Assembly: GCA_047629355.1 (NCBI GenBank)
Contig: JBLHWU010000101.1
Coordinates: 1 to 22,197, forward strand
Direction: 5' to 3'
Source of the DNA: CAYUNA01 sp047629355
GTDB taxonomy: Bacteria > Bacteroidota > Bacteroidia > Chitinophagales > Saprospiraceae
DNA length: 22,197 nucleotides
Shown: positions 18,201-22,197 of the stretch, one piece after another
Layout: the number at the start of each line of letters is the position of its first letter
Position numbering within the stretch: position 1 is the stretch's first letter
Program-made: the position numbers and the translations under genes
Notes under the pieces: generated by a model
What the model saw: only the letters and a program-made list of their open reading frames with translations
Told to the model about the DNA's origin: nothing
The model's database searches: none

Positions 18201-19227
18201 AAGCGGCATCTTGGTAAGCGGTTGGATTGCTATCATCAACCCATGGGAAGTCAAATTCTAAATTTGCACCACCATCAACCCGAGCAGCATCGCCACCAGT
18301 TGGGCTATTAGAATCATCGTTATCAAGATAACAATCGACATTATTTCCACGAGTTACAGTGTAGTTTGTACCATTAATCCTGTGCCATTGGTCAGGCGAA
18401 GCCGTTGGATTCGCTAACCAAGGCGCAGTCACGATAGAACGACCACCGAAGTTTGGACTTTCCACAGGAACTTCAAATACATTGTAAGTATTTGGAACAA
18501 GAAGAGAATTAAACTCCTCTTCCAAACTGTTTTTATCAGCATGTGCATGACTTGTGCAATCTTCTGTATGAACGTGTCCGTCGCCGAAATTACAGTGTGT
18601 CGTCCAGCTAATTGCCTGACGAATTTTACCCGTTCGGGCATCCACTACATAATTCATATAGTCTTCACCGACCACTTCATCAATTGCGATATCCCAAGCG
18701 AGATTCAAACTGCCATTTTTATCGGCAATATAAACCATGCGTGCAGGGATATCCGCGTGAGAAATACTTGGCGCAGAATAAATTGCTGCTTTTGATGCGC
18801 TACGGTCTTTATTCTTCACCGCTTTTAATTCATTGCGATTTAAAGGATAGGATTTTTGTTCCGACACTTTAATAATCGCATCAATAGCAGACAAGGTCGC
18901 TTGACCCTGTACGTTTCGTTTTTCTAAAGCGGGTAAAAATTGGCTGTTAGACGTCAATACATTCCCGTTAACGATGTGTACGGAGGCATTCGCGTTCGCG
19001 ATTTCGATACCATTTAAGGTTTGTCGAAAATAAACGTGCGTGATGCCGTTAGAAGTATAATGGTCTGTAACTAAGGGGTTTTGAAGGTCAGCTGGTGCAT
19101 ATTTGCCTTGCTGTACTTCTTGTTGGAGGTGAGATTTGGCTAAATCTAAGCCAATTTGTTGCGCATTGATTGGCAAACAGAAAAGTAATGCGATTGCCAA
19201 AGAAAATAAGGTATTACCTGCTCTCAT
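12295..19227 (-). CDS. M36-family metalloprotease/adhesin with SprB repeats and T9SS sorting domain
   Basis: This giant exported protein has 2310 residues and a signal peptide at 1-22 (ending PINAQ). Residues about 40-205 are an FTP/PepSY-type propeptide. A His/Cys-rich stretch follows at 211-229. The fungalysin-like (M36) catalytic domain is about 250-635, with the zinc motif HEIGH at 429-433 and the downstream ligand Glu457 (GEGWSDYF). Next come a DUF11-like domain (635-715), a jelly-roll-like domain (720-890), two SprB repeats (920-1064), a GEVED domain (1068-1210) and nine more SprB repeats (1214-1882). A second GEVED domain (1886-2028) and another jelly-roll-like domain (2035-2190) follow. 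The T9SS sorting domain at 2233-2310 starts with FPNP and ends EKFAVVR. It probably degrades or binds extracellular protein and stays surface-linked. All catalytic residues are present. It looks monocistronic, with a terminator downstream. Confidence 0.93.
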   Translation of the reverse strand: MRAGNTLFSLAIALLFCLPINAQQIGLDLAKSHLQQEVQQGKYAPADLQNPLVTDHYTSNGITHVYFRQTLNGIEIANANASVHIVNGNVLTSNSQFLPALEKRNVQGQATLSAIDAIIKVSEQKSYPLNRNELKAVKNKDRSASKAAIYSAPSISHADIPARMVYIADKNGSLNLAWDIAIDEVVGEDYMNYVVDARTGKIRQAISWTTHCNFGDGHVHTEDCTSHAHADKNSLEEEFNSLLVPNTYNVFEVPVESPNFGGRSIVTAPWLANPTASPDQWHRINGTNYTVTRGNNVDCYLDNDDSNSPTGGDAARVDGGANLEFDFPWVDDSNPTAYQDAALTNLFYWSNLTHDIWYNYGFDEASGNFQENNFGQGGQGSDSVNGEAQDGSGTCNANFSTPPDGSNPRMQMYLCNGRDGDYDNGVVVHEIGHGISIRLTGGASNSGCLSGSEQMGEGWSDYFGIVMTIEPGDQASDARPMGTYLFGQGPNGGGIRPFPYSTDLNVNPMTYATIGSGVSVPHGVGSVWATMLWDMTWDLIAVYGWDPDLYSGTGGNNIAMQLVIEGLKLQPCGPGFVDGRDAILAADQALNGGANQCLIWESFARRGLGFSANQGSSASNTDGTESFDLPPSCSIGLDKTANITQVTPGGNITYTLTATNNTGATLNNVVISDDLPANTSWVSGGSLSGNIVNFPGVSLANNATHTVSFTVQVDGGLNGNIVDFNDNMEGGAVNWVTDNSGASFWNLQSGTANSGSNAWFAEDVGTTSVANLIVATEKGLTSSSVLTFAHNYNTEATWDGGVVEISTDNGTSWSDLGNDMTANGYNSTINNSRPAFSGNSGGFVTTSVNLSAYAGQNALIRFQMNCDVTVSGLGWYVDDVTMNNLALYIPNIASVTDGNLISQGGLQTPTLVIGGSSGPLGVTVSSTNIDCNGNNNGTASAIGTGGDGSYTYAWSNGQNTATINGLGAGTYTVTVNDGSTTATGSVTISEPTALTVTTTSNPANNGNNGTATATANGGTPSYSYTWDNGGSTATITGLAPGDYIVTATDANNCTVTSTVTVQDNNVPSYCNTQGTNQNFEFIDAVVLDAMNNVSGDDGGYGDYTSIVTDFEQGATANVTLTPGFTGQAYQEVFRIWIDYNQDLDFEDVGEEVFAPASSDVAISGTFVIPNGALLGTTRMRVSMKYNGAPPICGDFSDGEAEDYTINITQPAANPITLVVTGTDLDCFDINNGTATATASDGTGNFTYSWSNGGNTATIDNLTAGTYTVTVMDGVSTEVGSVTINEPAEIVISINGGDISCNDSNDGVATANVTGGTGTIDYNWSNGGTSATIDGLSAGTYTLTVTDENGCLATGSVMINDAAPFTLSVFGENVSCNGTNDGDASVNVSGGNDPIVYSWSNGDSGATISNLVAGTYDVTATDDAGCIATGSVTINEPDAITITASGTNVTCSGAADGTGTATATGGTGAISYEWSDQQIGATATNLAPGSYLVTAFDESGCSAFTTVTISEPNPISISITSTNASCNADNGSAIANAAGGTSPFSYTWSTGAMTATIDNLAAGVYTVTATDDTGCTSSEDVTISSPFGLSVTASSTDVTCNGLNDGAAFATISGGNGNVSYTWNGVSSGADLTNIPAGTYTVIATDGAGCMAEATVTVSEPAAISLAVLSENTSCGAADGSTVAEVSGGVNPFSFDWSNGETTQNIDNLPAGTYSVTIIDANGCIETGSTTIASPFSLTVTASSINASCNGLNDGAAFAIISGGNGNVSYTWNGVSGGANLNDIPAGTYTVVATDGAGCMAEATVTVSEPSAIIATANGMDANGGDNGSATASAQGGNPPYNYAWSNGGNTATITGLAPGDYEVMVSDANGCIATATVTINDNTPPPTEYCGSEGLNTNYEFIESVAVDGDVNASGNNNGYADFTGYVFELEQGGDHDFLLTPGFASSTYTENWKIWIDFNGDSDFDDAGEEVFAGSSNAAIAASISIPTDVSFGQTRMRISMQWGATPTPCSTFNYGEVEDYTVDILESGTGGGCTFSVIDSENFESGWGIWNDGGSDARRSANDAPYANSGNYCVRLRDNTSTSTMTTDVLNLSAYEELTVDFSYITRSMDNANEDFWLQISNNGGASFITVEEWNRGDEFENGQRESDVVTIGGPFSANTVIRFRCDASGNADWVYIDDVVISGCATASNLLANAPIIDKNKYKAHNEVADREDDNLDNEDYILDTPNELKIFPNPVNNQLTIAYQFAEMHDTKLIITDFTGRILQQLDTPAGAHQTRVDVSNFTPGYYLVRVISGDQQMSEKFAVVR
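13801..14025 (-). repeat. SprB module 10, near-copy of module 8
   Basis: This 75-codon module differs from the one at 14248-14472 at only about a dozen residues, and long stretches of DNA are identical (for example around 13808-13832 and 14254-14280). The spacing is 447 bp, i.e. two modules, so a two-module block was probably duplicated within the gene. Confidence 0.7.
14248..14472 (-). repeat. SprB module 8, near-copy of module 10
   Basis: Partner of the module at 13801-14025. Both contain GLNDGAAFA, GNGNVSYTWNGVS and AGCMAEATVTVSEP in the same order. Confidence 0.7.
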
Positions 19228-19709
19228 AAACGTAATGGGTTTGATAGTTAAGTAATGTTAGTTAATATTGTAATAAGCAAGACAGCAGGTGTTCACTGAG
19301 AATGGCTGCTGTACAAGCATGTTTTTATGAAAAATTACTTGTAACTGGATGTACCAATTTAGTAAGTGTTTCCTTCCAAAAAAGAGGGGAGTTGCACCAG
19401 ATATACATCAGTAAGAACATTGTTAGTGTCTTTTAAATAATTGATGTGTCTTGCGTGATGCAAATGGAAGTTTTCTCGTTCAGATTAGCGGATAGCCAAT
19501 GTTTAGTTTTTGTTTAATATTAACAGGTTTAGCCGTCGAATTAAATAGAATCTTGTCGGAGTAGCAAATTAAAATGTGTTTTGTTGTTTGAAAACTAAGG
19601 AGGTCTTGAAATAAAACTATATTTCTTTTGGTAATGCGTTTTTCATTAACACCTCGCAATATTCATAAAATAAAGTTGTTAAGTCAAGTTTTTGTTCGCT
19701 AACAAAACC
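19228..19709. other. Spacer upstream of the M36 gene
   Basis: No gene is visible. A 7-bp hairpin (ACAGCAG and its complement, 19282-19288 / 19306-19312) lies 54 nt upstream of the protease start and could fall in its 5' leader. No TAnnTTTG element was found on the minus strand. The rest is AT-rich without clear structure. Confidence 0.5.
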
Positions 19710-19740
19710 TTTTTGTCACCCTACAATGGCCCTACATTTG
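19710..19740 (+). promoter_or_regulatory. Strong Bacteroidota-type promoter
   Basis: TTTTTG at 19710-19715 and an exact TAnnTTTG match (TACATTTG) at 19733-19740 are separated by 17 nt, within the spacing known for the primary sigma factor of this phylum. It points right, towards a stretch with no convincing gene and away from the M36 gene. Confidence 0.65.
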
Positions 19741-19746
19741 TATTTT

Positions 19747-20050
19747 TATAATGCAAACATTTGATTATCAGGTTTTTAAAAAAAAAGTAGAATTTAAATA
19801 TTTTTTGCTTTTTATTTAAAATGCTTGATTGAAGACATATTTATTTGTGAATTCCATCTTTTTAGAAATAGAACATTGGGTCAAAAGGTAAATTTAAATG
19901 GAAAAAATTGGATATTTATGGCGAGGATAGGTATTAAAAAATTGGACTCTTTGACAAATCCTGTGATTTTCTCTGAAAAGGACATCGAGTCCTCTCTAGG
20001 TAATAAGGATTTATAAAGGGCAAGTTAGGTAAGTCCTGACTTGCCCTTTT
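19747..20050 (+). ncRNA. Candidate small transcript of unknown role
   Basis: The unit is bounded by an exact promoter match at 19710-19740 and a hairpin terminator at 20015-20049, giving a transcript of about 300 nt. Coding potential is weak. The longest frame starts with TTG at 19825 (63 codons). The longest ATG frame of note starts at 19918 and gives 32 codons (MARIGIKKLDSLTNPVIF...), ending at 20016 against the terminator stem. It may be a small RNA, or an mRNA for a short peptide. The transcription start is inferred from the -7 element. Confidence 0.4.
20015..20049. terminator. Hairpin terminator between convergent units
   Basis: An 11-bp perfect stem (AAAGGGCAAGT and its complement) extends to 15 bp through AGG/CCT and a G-U pair, with a 5-nt loop and T4 at the + strand 3' edge. 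It would end the small transcript from 19.7 kb and may also stop read-through from the M56 gene on the minus strand. Confidence 0.65.
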
Positions 20051-20062
20051 AGAAACCTTTAT

Positions 20063-20097
20063 TCAAGGCAGTTTGTCTCGATGCCAAACTGCTTTGA
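20063..20097. repeat. 13-bp hairpin downstream of the M56 gene
   Basis: TCAAGGCAGTTTG pairs with CAAACTGCTTTGA with one wobble, around a 9-nt loop. It lies 120 nt downstream of the M56 stop and 14 nt from the terminator hairpin. No T-run follows in either direction, so its role is unclear. Confidence 0.5.
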
Positions 20098-20216
20098 AAA
20101 TACCACAGATTAATATATTTCACGGTTCTTTATAAAAAAACTAAACTTTGAAGACAAGCAGTTTTATGTTGGACTTTAGTTGTGATTTAGTAACGGTAAA
20201 AGAATAAGTCTCTAAT

Positions 20217-22197
20217 CTATTCCTCTCTATTTTGATTAAACTCTCGGCGGGTTATTTTTAATTTCAAATCCACATAATCTTCCAATCTTTTAAAATTATA
20301 ATCTTTCTTTTTATATTTTTTAATGAAATCAGCATCCACACCATGAATTTTTGCGACAACCAACTCCTCCATATTGACATCTTCAAAACCAGCACCTTTC
20401 ATTTCTTTGATAAATTCAACTTCAATACCGTGAATACCTGCTGCGGTAATCTCCTCAATATCTAATTCACCAATTCCTGCATTTCGCAAAGATTGAATAT
20501 AGGCTGGTTCAATGCCGTGAATGGCAAAACCAATCAAATCATCGAAATCCAAATCTTTCAATCCTGCTTTTTGAAACTCTTGAATATAGGCAGCATCTAC
20601 GCCATGAATACCCGCCGCCGTAATTTCGTTCATATCCAAATTCTTCATTCCTGCTTTTTGCAAAGATTCAATATATTCTGGGTCAATGTCATGAATGGCA
20701 AACCCAATTAAATCATCAAAATCTAAACCGTCAAAACCCGCATCTTGGAATTTTTTGATATATGCTGCGTCAACGCTGTGAATGCCCGCTGCGGTGATTT
20801 CGTCAATATCTAAATTCTTCAAACCTGCATTTTTCAACGACTGAATATATTTGGGGGAAATGTCATGAATTGCAAAGCCAACCAGATTGTCAAAGTCCAT
20901 ATTTTCAAAACCTGCGGCTCGAAATTGTTTGATATAATCGGGGTCAATATCGTGGATTTTTGCAGCCACTATATTGTCAATTGTCAAATCTTGTTGCAAC
21001 ATTTCTTTCAATTCTGCCACATATTCCAACTCCACTTCATGAATTGTCAAGGCAATTAAATCATTGGTTTCAACGCGTTCAAAACCCAGTTCTTTCATGC
21101 CTGGAATATAGATTTCCATGCTTTCTTGCGTGATACCATGTAGGGCAAATTGCGTTAATTCTTTTGATGATAAATCATAGTTTTGCTGCTTTAAATAAAC
21201 TAAGTATTCTTTGTTAATGTCTGTTAAACAACAATGAAATAATGCTTTTTCATCTAAGTCAAAACCTTGTGATTTTAAGTAATTTTGAAAATTAGAATTA
21301 GGCGTGAAAGTGTACGTTCCTTTGCCACCTTTCGCGGTTACTTTCCCTTTGAAATCGACCGTTCCAGCTGCACGAGTCATGGTAAAACTATGGCTATCTA
21401 TTTTAGGAAAATCAGGCTTATCAATGCAGACTTGTCGCTCCCAATAAACGGATCCTCTGTTTAATCTTTTGATAAATTGATAACAAATTAGATCACCTTC
21501 AATTTTTGCTTCCCATTCGCCTTTTGTGTTCAATAAATCAATGTTTTGGGAATAGGGTGACCACATTTTTTGGTTTTCAGTAATCTCTTCTACTTTTCTG
21601 ATTTCTCTCGGTTCGCGTGCTTCAGTAATCTCTGTAGCTTCTTTGATTTCAGAGATTGCTTCGATTTTAGAACCCTGTTTTATAGGAGCGTTTTGCGCCG
21701 TAACCGCCACAGAATTGAAAGTGATAACAGATAGTCCCAAGAGTGGAAATAAGAAAAAATATTTCCAACTGGAACTCGCGGATGACTTTTTTTGATTCAT
21801 CATAAAAATACGTTTTTTAAGAAATGATGTATTATAGTTTGTCGTAAGGCTAAGGGGCAAATATGGCACGGAAACCTTCAATAAATTCATTTGGTAGCTT
21901 TCGACATTCGTACCTTTGGCGAGCATTTTTTGGTCGGTTAAATACTCCAAATTATTCTCTACCGCGCGGCGATACCACCAAGCAAATGGATTGAACCATT
22001 GCACAATCACCAGTAGTTCTGCCAGCAAAATATCCCAAGTATGACCTTCGCGGATGTGTATTTTTTCGTGTTCTAAAATCTGATTGTACGTGTTCCATTC
22101 GTATTTTTCAGGATTCAAAAAAATGCTGTTTAAAAACGAAAATGGGGCTTTGTCTTTTTCTATTTCAACAATGCGAATGTTGCCGTCTTTGATGCTT
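20217..22197 (-). CDS. M56/BlaR1-type membrane protease with 29-residue repeats (5' partial)
   Basis: The frame stays open to the window edge, so the N-terminus is missing. Upstream codons continue the family pattern (RIVEIEKDKAPFSFLNSIF). A start at 22118 would be a TTG inside the domain and is unlikely. The zinc motif HEKIH is at 22058-22070, followed by a membrane segment (ILLAELLVIVQWFNPFAWW) and the LEYLTDQKM stretch of M56 proteases. A second membrane segment (YFFLFPLLGLSVITF) precedes a charged linker. A beta-rich domain follows (GEWEAKIEGD, then AAGTVDFKGKV). The last 320 residues are about eleven units of 29 residues centred on an Ile-His pair. BlaR1/MecR1 relatives sense signals and cleave a repressor; a BlaI-type partner would be expected beyond the window. 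The role of the repeat domain is unknown. Confidence 0.85.
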   Translation of the reverse strand, partial: SIKDGNIRIVEIEKDKAPFSFLNSIFLNPEKYEWNTYNQILEHEKIHIREGHTWDILLAELLVIVQWFNPFAWWYRRAVENNLEYLTDQKMLAKGTNVESYQMNLLKVSVPYLPLSLTTNYNTSFLKKRIFMMNQKKSSASSSWKYFFLFPLLGLSVITFNSVAVTAQNAPIKQGSKIEAISEIKEATEITEAREPREIRKVEEITENQKMWSPYSQNIDLLNTKGEWEAKIEGDLICYQFIKRLNRGSVYWERQVCIDKPDFPKIDSHSFTMTRAAGTVDFKGKVTAKGGKGTYTFTPNSNFQNYLKSQGFDLDEKALFHCCLTDINKEYLVYLKQQNYDLSSKELTQFALHGITQESMEIYIPGMKELGFERVETNDLIALTIHEVELEYVAELKEMLQQDLTIDNIVAAKIHDIDPDYIKQFRAAGFENMDFDNLVGFAIHDISPKYIQSLKNAGLKNLDIDEITAAGIHSVDAAYIKKFQDAGFDGLDFDDLIGFAIHDIDPEYIESLQKAGMKNLDMNEITAAGIHGVDAAYIQEFQKAGLKDLDFDDLIGFAIHGIEPAYIQSLRNAGIGELDIEEITAAGIHGIEVEFIKEMKGAGFEDVNMEELVVAKIHGVDADFIKKYKKKDYNFKRLEDYVDLKLKITRREFNQNREE
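20277..21245 (-). repeat. Array of eleven 87-bp (29-residue) coding repeats
   Basis: Units follow the pattern LIGFAIHDIDPEYIxxLxxAG or ITAAGIHGVDAAYIxxFxxAG, each ending in LDxDD or similar. Seven central units have exactly 29 residues; the second unit is 33 and the first is divergent. Units 5, 7 and 9 (LIGFAIH) alternate with units 6, 8 and 10 (ITAAGIH), giving a 58-residue higher-order period. Confidence 0.85.

Noticed and set aside
17691..18872. Frames on the + strand opposite the M36 catalytic and propeptide regions
   Set aside because: They lie wholly antisense to a well-supported protease domain and have no recognisable features.
19825..20016. 63-codon frame starting at TTG
   Set aside because: Not called as a gene: no ATG start, no family, and AT-rich composition. 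Kept only as part of the candidate small transcript.
20277..21245. 87-bp periodic repeats as a possible CRISPR array
   Set aside because: The period equals 29 codons in an open frame and there are no constant repeats with unique spacers.
22116..22118. TTG as start codon of the M56 protein
   Set aside because: The frame continues upstream to the window edge with sequence typical of the family, so the gene is truncated by the window.

Overview
The window comes from a Bacteroidota genome. The evidence is three proteins built for the type IX secretion system (T9SS): a gliding-motility-type C-terminal domain, a PorP/SprF barrel and a C-terminal sorting domain. It also shows SprB and GEVED modules, a TAnnTTTG-type promoter and AT-rich spacers without Shine-Dalgarno runs. 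The repertoire would suit Saprospiria or Cytophagia, but I cannot fix the class from sequence alone. No rRNA, intact tRNA, transposase, phage gene or CRISPR array is visible.

Layout, left to right. (1) 1-680 is a non-coding, AT-rich leader with a tRNA-Leu-like fragment on the minus strand. (2) uvrC (681-2516, +) converges on a subtilisin-like lipoprotein (2629-4194, -), with a perfect 27-bp hairpin between them. (3) 4195-5323 is a gene-free spacer holding three inverted-repeat elements: one with 18-bp ends, and two related AT-rich copies in tandem. (4) A surface/secretion cluster lies on the + strand: a tail-fibre-like secreted protein (5324-6772), a SprB-repeat protein with a gliding-type C-terminal domain (6834-8036), and a PorP/SprF barrel fused to TSP3 calcium repeats and an OmpA peptidoglycan-binding domain (8223-9920). 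(5) An unknown lipoprotein (10113-11213, -) has an octamer tandem repeat upstream. Divergent from it is a small barrel-like gene whose signal peptide is cut by an in-frame TGA (11552-12157, +). (6) A 2310-residue M36 metalloprotease/adhesin (12295-19227, -) carries eleven SprB repeats, two GEVED domains and a T9SS sorting domain. (7) A 990-bp spacer contains a strong + strand promoter and a hairpin terminator that bound a roughly 300-nt transcript with no convincing gene. (8) The window ends in a partial M56/BlaR1-type membrane protease (20217-22197, -) with eleven 29-residue repeats.

How they fit together. The gliding-type protein and the PorP-like barrel look like a secreted substrate and its outer-membrane partner, as in SprB/SprF. 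The M36 protein would leave the cell by the same T9SS through its own C-terminal signal. The two lipoproteins and the M56 protein are envelope proteins with no evident operon link. uvrC is the only housekeeping gene. The points most worth a second look are the nonsense codon in the barrel gene's signal peptide, the orphan transcription unit at 19.7-20.05 kb, the alternating repeats of the M56 protein, and the inverted-repeat elements at 4.4-5.3 kb.
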